Below the pieces are notes generated by a model, which was not told where the DNA came from, did no database searches, and saw only the letters and a list, made by a program, of their open reading frames with translations. Shown here piece by piece: positions 16,867 through 25,409 of a stretch of 51,191 nt of DNA; position 1 is the stretch's first letter, and every line of letters starts with the position of its first letter. The translations under genes were made by a program, and so were the position numbers. Source of the stretch: Tepidanaerobacter sp. GT38 (lineage in GTDB: Bacteria > Bacillota > Thermosediminibacteria > Thermosediminibacterales > Tepidanaerobacteraceae); contig NZ_JAFFJA010000061.1 in assembly GCF_021991635.1 (NCBI RefSeq), positions 1 to 51,191 of the forward strand, in the 5' to 3' direction.

Positions 16867-18936
16867 ATGGAAGTAAAGAAGCTTCAAAAAAGGCTTAATA
16901 TTTTTTTGGGAATTATAATTATTGTATTTGTAGTGCTTATCGTAAGTCTATCTGTGCTGCAAATAGTTAAAGGCGATGAATATGAAAAATTAGCCGAGGA
17001 AAACAGGATTAGAATTATTCCAATTACCGCACCTCGGGGTGTTTTTAAGGACAGAAACGGTCGCGAATTGGTAAATAGCAGGCCGAGTTTTACCGTATCT
17101 TACATGAGTGTAAAGACTGAAGAGTCTACTCAGGAGGAAGTTTTTGCGACCTTGCGAGAAATTCTCGAAATCCCCCTCTACACTGAAGTGTTAAATGAAA
17201 AACATACTGTAAACAAATATAATAAGATAACCTTAAGCAAATTGCCAATTGTAGACAAAAACGGCGACGGAAAAGTTGATGATTCTGATATATCAATTGT
17301 GGAAGAAACTACAGGAAAGATTGTTTCTCCCATAACGATAGATTTTTCCACAGGAACTGTAACTATCGACAGCGAGCCTGACACAGTAGTCTTGGTATCG
17401 TATAATTTCGACACTTTAAAGAATAAATTGCGAGGTCAAGGCTATAGGCCTGTCAGATTAAAAACCGACGTAGATTTTCAGACTGTTGCCGAAATAGAGG
17501 AACGGCGGCTTCCAGGAGTTGTTATTGAAGTTGAGCCTATGCGGAATTATCTTTACGGTACTTCAGCTTCCCATATTTTTGGATATGTGGGAGAGATAAA
17601 CCAAGAGGAACTTGAAGCATCAAAAGACAAAGGCTACCGTCCGGGTGACCTTATTGGTAAAATGGGGCTTGAAAAAGTCCTGGAATCATATTTAAAAGGT
17701 GTTGACGGCGGTCAACAGGTGGAGGTCACAGCTTCAGGCAAACCTATTAAAGTATTAGGCCAAAGAGATCCTATTCCTGGCCATTCAGTTAATTTAACCA
17801 TTGATATTAAGCTTCAGCAAATAGCTGAAAACAAGTTAAAAGAGCAATTGTTAAAACTGCAAAACGATAAATACAAACCTTATCCCAATGCAAAAAGAGG
17901 TGCCGTTGTAGTCCTTAATGTAAAGACAGGTGAAGTTTTGGCTTTGGCCAGCATTCCTGACTTTGATCCAAACATGTTTGCCCGTGGAATAACTCAAAAG
18001 GAATGGGAAGAGATTTCTAATAATCCTCTCAATCCCATGGTAAATCTTGCAATTGCCGGGACGTATCCGCCGGGGTCTGTTTTTAAGATGGTTACGGCTA
18101 CAGCAGCCTTAGAGGAAAAGGTAACAAATGAAAAAGAGGTTGTCCGCGATACAGGAGTTTACTGGACCATCCTGCCTAAAAGGTGTTGGAAAGCGGGCGG
18201 GCATGGCATGGTTAACATGGTGAGAGCCTTAGCTGAATCTTGCAATATTTACTTTTATGAAATGGGGCGTAGGTTGGGCATAGACAATATTGAAAAATAT
18301 GCAAAGATGTACGGCCTTGGAAGTTTAACAGGTATAGAATTGCCAGGAGAGAAGACAGGTCAAGTAGCGAGCCGTGAATATAAGAAAAATACTTTTACAA
18401 GGCCCGATGATAAAATCTGGTATCCTGCTGAAACATTGGATGCATCCATCGGTCAGGGATACAACAGTTTTACGCCAATTCAGATAGCAAATTATATAGC
18501 TGCCATAGCAAATGAAGGTGTTTGGATGAAACCTCATTTAATTAAATCTATAACCGATCCCCACGGCAATGTAGTTCTTGAGAAAAATCCAGAAATCGGT
18601 GGTCATGCAGATTTTTCTAAAAACACTTTTAATATTATAAAGCAAGGCATGCGAGCCGTTACGTTACCAGGAGGTACGGCTTATAGCGTGTTTGCAGACT
18701 TTCCCATTACTGTAGCGGGCAAAACCGGAACTGCCGAATGGAATGTTTCAAAGGATCCTCACGGATGGTTCGTAGCTTTTGCTCCTTACGAAGACCCTGA
18801 AATTGCAGTAGTAGTTTTCATTGAACAGGCCGGGTCCGGAGGTACCACGGGAGGCCCCGTAGCCAGGGCCATATTTGAAGAGTATTTTCACATATCGGAA
18901 GATGAAACTACAGAAGATTATCTTATTCAACCTTAA
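16867..18936 (+). CDS. mrdA: Penicillin-binding protein 2 with a dockerin-like calcium-loop insertion
   Basis: A 689-residue class B PBP, the elongasome transpeptidase. A membrane anchor (residues 13-35) leads to the pedestal domain (PRGVFKDRNGRELV) and then the catalytic domain with SVFK (S404, K407), SCN (458-460) and KTGTAEW (619-625). The pedestal is enlarged between about residues 120 and 190, and residues 130-141 read DKNGDGKVDDSD, a perfect DxNxDGxxDxxD calcium loop of the dockerin/EF-hand type. This is not part of canonical PBP2 and suggests a metal-stabilised insertion. It follows mreBCD and is closed by a terminator. SD is weak (GAGGGG 16855-16860). Confidence 0.95.
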   Translation: MEVKKLQKRLNIFLGIIIIVFVVLIVSLSVLQIVKGDEYEKLAEENRIRIIPITAPRGVFKDRNGRELVNSRPSFTVSYMSVKTEESTQEEVFATLREILEIPLYTEVLNEKHTVNKYNKITLSKLPIVDKNGDGKVDDSDISIVEETTGKIVSPITIDFSTGTVTIDSEPDTVVLVSYNFDTLKNKLRGQGYRPVRLKTDVDFQTVAEIEERRLPGVVIEVEPMRNYLYGTSASHIFGYVGEINQEELEASKDKGYRPGDLIGKMGLEKVLESYLKGVDGGQQVEVTASGKPIKVLGQRDPIPGHSVNLTIDIKLQQIAENKLKEQLLKLQNDKYKPYPNAKRGAVVVLNVKTGEVLALASIPDFDPNMFARGITQKEWEEISNNPLNPMVNLAIAGTYPPGSVFKMVTATAALEEKVTNEKEVVRDTGVYWTILPKRCWKAGGHGMVNMVRALAESCNIYFYEMGRRLGIDNIEKYAKMYGLGSLTGIELPGEKTGQVASREYKKNTFTRPDDKIWYPAETLDASIGQGYNSFTPIQIANYIAAIANEGVWMKPHLIKSITDPHGNVVLEKNPEIGGHADFSKNTFNIIKQGMRAVTLPGGTAYSVFADFPITVAGKTGTAEWNVSKDPHGWFVAFAPYEDPEIAVVVFIEQAGSGGTTGGPVARAIFEEYFHISEDETTEDYLIQP

Positions 18937-18966
18937 CCAGAATCTTACAGATTCTGGTTTTTTTAA
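18935..18966 (+). terminator. Intrinsic terminator after mrdA
   Basis: AACCAGAATC (18935-18944) and GATTCTGGTT (18950-18959) form a perfect stem followed by seven T. It overlaps the stop codon region of mrdA and separates the mreB operon from the min operon. Confidence 0.9.
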
Positions 18967-18981
18967 CACTTAAAGAAGGAA

Positions 18982-19011
18982 TTGGCTGATTTGTGCAGAA
19001 TAAGATACTGT
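18982..19011 (+). promoter_or_regulatory. Candidate promoter of the minCDE operon
   Basis: TTGGCT (18982-18987), an 18-base spacer and TACTGT (19006-19011) lie 27 bases before the minC start, just after the mrdA terminator. Confidence 0.45.
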
Positions 19012-19037
19012 AGTGGTGCCGTTTGGAGGGAATTAGC

Positions 19038-19649
19038 ATGACAAATGAACCAGTAATCATAAAGGGAACAAAAGAAGGTGTAACTATTGTAGTTGAAGAA
19101 AATTCAAATTTTGAGGATGTAAAGAAAATTATTTACGAAAAGCTTCAAAACAGTCGCAACTTTTTTACCGGTGCTAAAGTCAGCTTAAAAGCAAAAAATG
19201 GCTTCCTAAAAAAGGAAGATTATACAAAATTACAAGAAATCCTTAGCGATTTTGGAATGAGCTTGCAAGAAGCAAAATCTCCAAAGACTTTAATATTTCC
19301 TAAACCAAACCGAAGCCGAGTCTTGCTTTTAAAGAGGACTGTGCGTTCTGGACAAAAAATTTCATACAAAGGTACTGTAGTAATTTTAGGTGATGCTAAT
19401 CCGGGCAGTGAAATTGTGGCGACTGGGGACATTTTAGTTATGGGAACCCTTAGAGGTATGGCTCACGCAGGCGCAGCAGGAGATACTTCGGCGATTGTTG
19501 CGGCATTTAGGTTACAGCCAACACAACTGAGAATTGCTGATGTTATTTCAAGGCCTCCGGAAGACAAGGAACAATCACCACTCTTTCCGGAGATAGCGCG
19601 CTTAAAGGATAATATGATAGTGATAGAACCATATAATTCTTTAAAATAA
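19038..19649 (+). CDS. minC: Septum site-determining protein MinC
   Basis: A 203-residue MinC: an N-terminal FtsZ-inhibiting domain (KGTKEGVTIVVEEN, FFTGAKVSL) and the C-terminal beta-helix MinD-binding domain (RTVRSGQKISYKGTVVILGDANPGSEIVATGDILVMGTLRGMAHAGA), which is highly typical. It blocks Z-ring assembly away from midcell. The start is ATG 19038 after GGAGGG; an in-frame TTG at 19023 overlaps that SD and is unlikely. Confidence 0.97.
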   Translation: MTNEPVIIKGTKEGVTIVVEENSNFEDVKKIIYEKLQNSRNFFTGAKVSLKAKNGFLKKEDYTKLQEILSDFGMSLQEAKSPKTLIFPKPNRSRVLLLKRTVRSGQKISYKGTVVILGDANPGSEIVATGDILVMGTLRGMAHAGAAGDTSAIVAAFRLQPTQLRIADVISRPPEDKEQSPLFPEIARLKDNMIVIEPYNSLK

Positions 19650-19676
19650 TGGAATGAGAAAAAGGAGGGATATCTC

Positions 19677-20489
19677 ATGGGTGAGGCAATAGTTATTACA
19701 TCCGGAAAAGGCGGAGTGGGAAAGACTACTACTACCGCAAATCTGGGAACTGGTCTTGCCTTGTACGGTCAAAAGAAAGTCGTAATGGTGGATGCAGATA
19801 TTGGGTTAAGAAACTTAGACGTGGTCATGGGACTTGAAAATCGAATAGTCTATGATTTGGTGGATGTGGCAAACGGCGTATGCCGTTTAAAACAAGCTCT
19901 TATAAAGGACAAGCGTTTTGAAAACTTATATCTAATGCCTGCGGCACAAACCAAAGATAAAACTGCAATTACTCCTGAACAAATGAAAAAATTATGTGAT
20001 GATTTAAAGAAGGATTTCGATTACATATTAATCGATTGTCCTGCCGGGATCGAGAGAGGCTTCAAAAATGCCATAGCCGGTGCTGATATGGCCATTATAG
20101 TTACAACACCTGAAGTTTCTGCTGTAAGGGATGCAGATAGAATTGTTGGGCTTTTAGAAGCTTCGGGTTTTGAAGAACCAAAATTGGTCATTAATCGTAT
20201 AAGACCCGATATGGTAAAGCGCGGAGATATGATGGATATTGATGATATGATAGATATCTTAGCTATAGAGCTATTGGGTGTAGTGCCAGAAGATGAAAAA
20301 ATAGTCGTATCTACTAACCGCGGTGAGCCGGCAGTGGCTGATGAAACTTCAAAAGCAGGCAAGGCTTACAGAAATATGGTTGCCAGGTTGCAAGGCCAGG
20401 ATGTGCCTTTGATGCCCATGGAAAATATAGAGCCCAGCTTTATGGATAAATTGCGTATGTTTTTTGGGTTGAAAGCCCGAACCAGATAA
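19677..20489 (+). CDS. minD: Septum site-determining ATPase MinD
   Basis: A 270-residue deviant Walker A ATPase: TSGKGGVGKTTTTANLG, DADIGLRNLDVVMGLENR, and the C-terminal amphipathic membrane-targeting helix region (FMDKLRMFFGLKARTR). It carries MinC to the membrane and is released by MinE. SD AAAGGAGGG. It lies between minC and minE with short gaps. Confidence 0.98.
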   Translation: MGEAIVITSGKGGVGKTTTTANLGTGLALYGQKKVVMVDADIGLRNLDVVMGLENRIVYDLVDVANGVCRLKQALIKDKRFENLYLMPAAQTKDKTAITPEQMKKLCDDLKKDFDYILIDCPAGIERGFKNAIAGADMAIIVTTPEVSAVRDADRIVGLLEASGFEEPKLVINRIRPDMVKRGDMMDIDDMIDILAIELLGVVPEDEKIVVSTNRGEPAVADETSKAGKAYRNMVARLQGQDVPLMPMENIEPSFMDKLRMFFGLKARTR

Positions 20490-20507
20490 GCAAAGGAGGA
20501 GAAGCAG

Positions 20508-20789
20508 GTGGATTTTTTAAAACTTTTCAGCAGAGAAGATGTATCCAGCAAAGATATAGCCAAAGAGCGTTTAAGATTAATTCTTGTCCATGACAGAGCA
20601 AATGTCTCCCCCAAATTTTTAGAGATGATAAAAAGCCGTCTCATAGATATAATATCTGACTATATGGAAATCGATGAGGAGGGCCTTGAAGTAAAGCTAA
20701 CGAGGATGGACAAGGAAAAAGATGTAACAGTTCCAGCCTTAGTAGCAAATATTCCCATCAAAAAGGTAAAGCATTTGGCTAGAATTTAA
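20508..20789 (+). CDS. minE: Cell division topological specificity factor MinE
   Basis: A 93-residue MinE: an N-terminal amphipathic/contact helix (LLFSRED-like, here LKLFSREDVSSKDIAKERLRL split by VHDRA) and the C-terminal dimerisation domain (LKKVTR-type strand with ISDYMEIDEEGLEVKL). Start GTG 20508 with AAAGGAGGAG upstream. With minC and minD it indicates an oscillating Min system rather than the DivIVA/MinJ type alone. The next gene starts 15 bases later. Confidence 0.94.
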   Translation: MDFLKLFSREDVSSKDIAKERLRLILVHDRANVSPKFLEMIKSRLIDIISDYMEIDEEGLEVKLTRMDKEKDVTVPALVANIPIKKVKHLARI

Positions 20790-20803
20790 AGGAGGCAGTA
20801 TTT

Positions 20804-22570
20804 TTGAAAGGCGGACAGCAGGTTTTTGCCTTGGACATCGGCACAAGAACAATAGCAGGGCTTATTGTTCAAAAAGAAAATAATATATATAAAATCCTCG
20901 CTCATGAAATATTGGAACACGAAAGTCGCGTTATGTATGATGGGCAGATCCATGACGTTGAAGCAGTTGCAAAAAGCGTAAGAATAGTAAAAGAAAAACT
21001 GGAAGAAAAACTTGACATAAAACTGGAAAGAGCAGCAGTAGCTGCGGCTGGTAGGGCCCTTTATACCGTAAAGGCCAAGGCTCAAAAAAAAACGTCTCCA
21101 TTTGTCGAAATAACGAATGAGGATATTCGCAATTTAGAAGCTGATGCACTGTCAAATGCCATAAAAGTTTTATCAGATAAAAGTAGACAAGATGGTTTAA
21201 ATAATTATTATTGCGTGGGTTTTAGTCCAATAAAATGGTTTTTGCAAGATGAGGTTTTAGATAATCTGGTAGGTCAGAAGGGCGACAGCATTTCAGTTGA
21301 GATCGTTGCTACTTTTCTTCCGCGGACTGTTGTAGAAAGCTTATTGACCGTTCTTGCAAGATGCGATTTGGGCCTTGAAAGTTTAACTTTGGAACCTATT
21401 GCTGCAGGTGACGTGGTAGTTATCCCCAGTATGCGCAGACTAAATATTGCATTGGTTGATATAGGTGCCGGCACATCAGATATAGCAATTTCGAGGGATG
21501 GAAGTATTTTTGCTTACGGCATGGTGCCAATGGCTGGTGATGAAATAACCGAAAAAATCTGCGAAGAACACCTGCTAACTTTTGAGGAAGGTGAACGGGT
21601 AAAGCGTGAACTTAGCATCTCAGAAACTGTAAAATTTACAGACATACTGGGAAGTCAAAGGGAACTATCCGCAGCTGAATTATTAAAATCTATCGATTCT
21701 GTCATAAAGGAACTTTCGGCAAATATTGCCCGCAAAATTCTTGAACTTAATGGCAAACCGCCAGCTGCAGTACTTTTAATCGGTGGAGGCAGCCTGATGC
21801 CTGGCTTACCAGAGTGTATTGCCGGGAATCTAGAACTTCCCAAAGAACGGGTTGGCGTTAAAGGTCGAGAAGGTCTAAAGAATATATGTGGCTGTGAAGA
21901 ATTTTGCGGCCCCTTTTCAGTGACTCCTATTGGCATAGCGGTAAATTCACTAAATGGCACTCATCTGTCTTCATACAAGGTATATATTAACGAAAAACCC
22001 ATTAATATTTTAGCCCAGAGCAAGCCAACAGTTTTAGATGCACTGCTTTATGCGGGCAAATCATCAGCAGAAATTTTCGGTCGACCTGGCCTTGCTAAAA
22101 CTTTTAGCATAAACGGAAGACCCATAATAGTAAAAGGCGAAATGCCAAAGCCATCAATTGTCTTAATGGACGGAAAGAGCGTGGACTTAAATGTACCTGT
22201 CCACGATGGTGCAGTTATAAACTTTAGTCCTGCACAGGATGGTAAAGATGCTGTAGCTAGGCTTAAGGATTTTATTGATGACAGTGATAAAATGCGCATA
22301 AAAATAAATGGGCGTGAATTTCTCATTGATCCAGTTGTAAAAATATCCGGACAGACAGTTTCTCCCGAAGAAGAAATTCCCGATAATGCTGTTGTAACCA
22401 TCCAGCCAAGAGAAATGATTTTAAGCGATATCTTTAATTTAATATCCTTTAAACCCGAAAGCATGACAGGAAAATTAACTATGAAAATAAATGGCGTCGA
22501 GGCAGGTTTTGCATCACCCGTAACCTATAATGACGAGATAGATATTTTTTGGGAAAACATACCGAAATGA
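20804..22570 (+). CDS. FtsA-like actin-fold protein with Cys cluster and repeated C-terminal domains
   Basis: A 588-residue protein. Residues 1-380 follow the FtsA plan: phosphate-1 FALDIGTRTIAGLI, phosphate-2 ALVDIGAGTSDIAI, the MAGDEITEKI segment and adenosine motif LIGGGSLMPGLPE. After the ATPase comes a cluster CGCEEFC (C362, C364, C368), unusual for FtsA. Residues about 385-588 contain repeated short units, each with an x-I-N-G/E strand and a later DGAVINF/DNAVVTI/NDEIDIF strand, reminiscent of beta-grasp or DUF348 modules. It lies in the min transcript and before rodA, so a division or elongation role is likely. It is not the canonical ftsA, which accompanies ftsZ. Start TTG 20804 after AAAGGAGG. 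Confidence 0.85.
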   Translation: MKGGQQVFALDIGTRTIAGLIVQKENNIYKILAHEILEHESRVMYDGQIHDVEAVAKSVRIVKEKLEEKLDIKLERAAVAAAGRALYTVKAKAQKKTSPFVEITNEDIRNLEADALSNAIKVLSDKSRQDGLNNYYCVGFSPIKWFLQDEVLDNLVGQKGDSISVEIVATFLPRTVVESLLTVLARCDLGLESLTLEPIAAGDVVVIPSMRRLNIALVDIGAGTSDIAISRDGSIFAYGMVPMAGDEITEKICEEHLLTFEEGERVKRELSISETVKFTDILGSQRELSAAELLKSIDSVIKELSANIARKILELNGKPPAAVLLIGGGSLMPGLPECIAGNLELPKERVGVKGREGLKNICGCEEFCGPFSVTPIGIAVNSLNGTHLSSYKVYINEKPINILAQSKPTVLDALLYAGKSSAEIFGRPGLAKTFSINGRPIIVKGEMPKPSIVLMDGKSVDLNVPVHDGAVINFSPAQDGKDAVARLKDFIDDSDKMRIKINGREFLIDPVVKISGQTVSPEEEIPDNAVVTIQPREMILSDIFNLISFKPESMTGKLTMKINGVEAGFASPVTYNDEIDIFWENIPK

Positions 22571-22577
22571 TTTTTTT

Positions 22578-22614
22578 AAAGGCTTAACTGGAGCCTTTAA
22601 TTTTATGATATAAT
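22578..22614 (+). promoter_or_regulatory. Weak terminator followed by extended -10 promoter of rodA
   Basis: AAAGGCT (22578-22584)/AGCCTTT (22592-22598) plus AATTTTA ends the min operon. TGATATAAT (22606-22614), an extended -10, follows directly, with no good -35, 22 bases before the rodA ATG. Confidence 0.55.
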
Positions 22615-22635
22615 GTTTTTACGGGTTTAGGGGGT

Positions 22636-23739
22636 ATGGCTATGAATCGGAAATTAATAAAAAATATAGAATATCCTATTTTAATAGCAATTGTTTTACT
22701 TACAATTTTTAGTGTAATAATAATTAGCAGCGCTACCCATGCTACAAGCCCTGAAGGCAGTTTTCGAACGGCGCGAATGCAGGCTCTTTGGTTTATTGCG
22801 GGGCTGGTAGCAATGCTGGTTATGATATCAATTGATTACCATACCTTCGCCCAATGGTCTAATGTTATCTATGCATTAAATATTATAGCTCTGTTGTTGG
22901 TAATGATTACCGGTGAAGAAGGCGGCGGAGCCCAGCGATGGATTAGTTTAGGGCCTTTTAGATTCCAGCCTTCGGAATTTGCAAAGTTGGCTGTTGTTAT
23001 TACTTTAGCCAAATATTTGGAAAAAAAGAAGTCTTTAGATACTTTGCAGGATTTAATAGCTGTTTTTGCATATATGGCAATTCCCATTTTGCTTATTGCC
23101 AAACAGCCCGACCTAGGTACGTCTTTAGTATTGGTAGCAATGACCTTTGGTGTGATGTTTATTGCAGGTTTAAGTTATAAATTACTTGCGAGTGTTATTG
23201 CCGCAGGCCTTCTCTCCTTACCACTTTTTTGGCAGCTTTTAAAGCCATATCAAAAGGATAGAATTCTGGTGTTTTTAAACCCTTACCTTGATCCATTAGG
23301 GAAGGGTTACCACGTGATTCAATCTAAAATTGCCATTGGTTCAGGAAAAATATTTGGAAAGGGCCTCTACCAGGGCACCCAAAGTCAGCTGGATTTTCTT
23401 CCTGTAAAACATACGGATTTTATTTTTGCAGTGTTAGGCGAAGAATTAGGATTTATTGGTGGTATTGTCCTATTAGGCCTTTATTTCATGCTATTGTACT
23501 ATTGTTTAAGAGTGGCATTTAAGGCCAGAGATTTGTTGGGAACTTATATGGTTATAGGTGTTGTTTCCATGTGGACCTTTCAAATTTTAGTCAACATAGG
23601 AATGAATGTGGGGATAATGCCGGTGACGGGCATACCGCTTCCGTTTATGAGTTATGGAGGAAGTTCTCTTATTATGAATATGATGGCAACAGGTCTAGTG
23701 CTTAACGTGGGAATGCGCCGCCAAAAAATACTATTTTAA
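22636..23739 (+). CDS. rodA: Peptidoglycan glycosyltransferase RodA (SEDS family)
   Basis: A 367-residue SEDS protein with about ten membrane helices. Family segments seen: IIISSATHATS, GEEGGGAQRWISLGPFRFQPSEFAKL, KQPDLGTSLV, DFIFAVLGEELGFIGG and GIPLPFMSYGGSS. It polymerises glycan strands with PBP2 under MreB guidance. SpoVE and FtsW are relatives, but the setting with mreBCD/mrdA favours RodA. Start ATG 22636; the SD (TTAGGGGG) is modest. Confidence 0.93.
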   Translation: MAMNRKLIKNIEYPILIAIVLLTIFSVIIISSATHATSPEGSFRTARMQALWFIAGLVAMLVMISIDYHTFAQWSNVIYALNIIALLLVMITGEEGGGAQRWISLGPFRFQPSEFAKLAVVITLAKYLEKKKSLDTLQDLIAVFAYMAIPILLIAKQPDLGTSLVLVAMTFGVMFIAGLSYKLLASVIAAGLLSLPLFWQLLKPYQKDRILVFLNPYLDPLGKGYHVIQSKIAIGSGKIFGKGLYQGTQSQLDFLPVKHTDFIFAVLGEELGFIGGIVLLGLYFMLLYYCLRVAFKARDLLGTYMVIGVVSMWTFQILVNIGMNVGIMPVTGIPLPFMSYGGSSLIMNMMATGLVLNVGMRRQKILF

Positions 23740-23754
23740 TACTATAAAGCATCT

Positions 23755-23786
23755 TACGGGTTCATTTTTTGAGCCCGTTTTTTTTT
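23755..23786 (+). terminator. Intrinsic terminator after rodA
   Basis: ACGGGTTCA (23756-23764) pairs with TGAGCCCGT (23770-23778) with one G-U pair and is followed by eight or more T. Confidence 0.88.
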
Positions 23787-23837
23787 GTAATAAACGAGCT
23801 TTGGAAAAATATATATATAAAAAAGGGGGTGACGTTA

Positions 23838-24509
23838 ATGTATTATTACGATTATTACGAACAACCTTCAGAGAAGAGCTGGTTTAGGCCTGACAACTTA
23901 AAAAAAGTTATAATATGTATTACTATCATAATCATCGTTTTATTGCTAAAAAGAGTAAACATCCCCATATTTAACGAAGCCCTTATAAAAATTGAGTATT
24001 TTGTTTGCGACTACTCCTATGAGTTTAACGATATAGTTGAGGCAGTAAAGGGAATTTCAAAAGCCCCAGAAAGTATACCTGTTTTAAGTCAGGGAAATAG
24101 AAAGTTATTGCCGATGCCTGCCCATGGAACTATATCATCAGAATACGGCATAAGATATCATCCCATTTTAAAAGAACAGCGTATGCACAATGGCATCGAC
24201 ATAGTCCAGAAAGAGGGGACGCCGGTCAAAACAGTGTTAGATGGTGTTGTGGATTATGTGGGGCAAGATGAGGAGTTCGGAAATGTTGTTAAAATACGCC
24301 ACCGAAATGGAATAGTAACCATTTATGCCCATTTGCGAGACATCTATGTAAAAGAAGAAGAGGTAGTAAAGCAGGGCTTTATCATCGGCACGATAGGCAA
24401 AACAGGTCTCGCTGAAACAGCACATCTTCATTTTGAATTATGGCAAAATGGGAAACCTGAGGATCCGAAAAAATGGCTCAACATATCGGATAATTCCGGG
24501 AGGACTTAG
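23838..24509 (+). CDS. spoIVFA: M23-domain sporulation membrane protein SpoIVFA-like
   Basis: A 223-residue protein: tyrosine-rich start (MYYYDYYEQ), one membrane helix (about residues 28-45), then a LytM/M23 domain (about 95-220) with GIRYHPILK, HNGIDIV and HLHFELW. The M23 zinc ligands (H-x3-D and H-x-H) all appear intact. It lies immediately before a SpoIVFB-type protease (0-base gap), the arrangement in which SpoIVFA holds SpoIVFB in check until pro-sigma-K processing. The start is ATG 23838 after AAGGGGGTG; an upstream in-frame TTG lacks an SD. Confidence 0.88.
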   Translation: MYYYDYYEQPSEKSWFRPDNLKKVIICITIIIIVLLLKRVNIPIFNEALIKIEYFVCDYSYEFNDIVEAVKGISKAPESIPVLSQGNRKLLPMPAHGTISSEYGIRYHPILKEQRMHNGIDIVQKEGTPVKTVLDGVVDYVGQDEEFGNVVKIRHRNGIVTIYAHLRDIYVKEEEVVKQGFIIGTIGKTGLAETAHLHFELWQNGKPEDPKKWLNISDNSGRT

Positions 24510-25373
24510 ATGATTTTAAAAGCCGCTAATTATAAAATAAATATTAGCTTTGTCTTTGCCATAGTGGTGGCATTAGCCTTTGCTGCTGGAATGCATGTAG
24601 AAGTAATTGCCGCAATATTTGCTTTAGGAATCCATGAATTTGCCCATGTATTTGTTGGCAATAAACTGGGTATTGCTATTTATGAAATAGAAATACTGCC
24701 TTTTGGGGGTCGAATTAAATCCAGCTTAGGCGACGCATCTGATGAGAGTGAAATGCTAATGGTGTTAGCAGGCCCTTTGGCAAACTTTGCAGTAGTAGGT
24801 TTAATTCTTTTCCTTTCTGCCATAAAAGTTTTACCGTCAAATATAGCTTCAAAATATACCCACTATCAGCTCATGCTGGGTATTTTTAATATGCTGCCGG
24901 CCCTTCCTCTGGACGGGGGAAGGCTTTTTGCATTGTGGCTCAGACAACGGATGAGTTACACTTCATCAGTTCGCATTGCATCATATACCGGCAAAATACT
25001 TGCCTATTTCATGCTATGTGCAGCATTGCTGGGTTTAGCTTTTAAAAAGGTATACATAAGCTTGGTAGTTGCAGGCTTTTTTTTATTACATCAGGCATCA
25101 AAAGAGGAAAAAGATGCTCATCTCGTCTTTATGAACTATTTGGCTAAGAAAAAGGAGAAACTATTAAAAAATCAGTATTTTCCGGGGGAAATTTTAGTAG
25201 TTAACCAAGAAACCGCAGCAAAAAAATTATTGTATTCGTTTTTACCACAAAAGTATTTTATTGTTTGCGTTTTAAATGAAAACATGAAGCTAAAAAAAGT
25301 TTTAACCGAAACGGAAATATTTGACAAAATAATAGAAAAAGGATTGGACTTTAAGATAAAGGACTTGATATAA
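24510..25373 (+). CDS. spoIVFB: Site-2 protease family SpoIVFB-like metalloprotease
   Basis: A 287-residue M50 intramembrane protease: GIHEFAHVFVGNKLG (HExxH), NMLPALPLDGGRLFALWL (second metal motif), about six membrane helices and a C-terminal CBS-like tail (about residues 215-287). In spore formers it cleaves pro-sigma-K in the mother cell. Sigma-K-like promoters are found about 4.5 kb downstream. SD GGGAGGA is 5 bases before the ATG, inside the end of spoIVFA. Confidence 0.92.
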   Translation: MILKAANYKINISFVFAIVVALAFAAGMHVEVIAAIFALGIHEFAHVFVGNKLGIAIYEIEILPFGGRIKSSLGDASDESEMLMVLAGPLANFAVVGLILFLSAIKVLPSNIASKYTHYQLMLGIFNMLPALPLDGGRLFALWLRQRMSYTSSVRIASYTGKILAYFMLCAALLGLAFKKVYISLVVAGFFLLHQASKEEKDAHLVFMNYLAKKKEKLLKNQYFPGEILVVNQETAAKKLLYSFLPQKYFIVCVLNENMKLKKVLTETEIFDKIIEKGLDFKIKDLI

Positions 25374-25409
25374 TAAAACAAATACAAGTCAAGTATAGGA
25401 GGCACAGTA

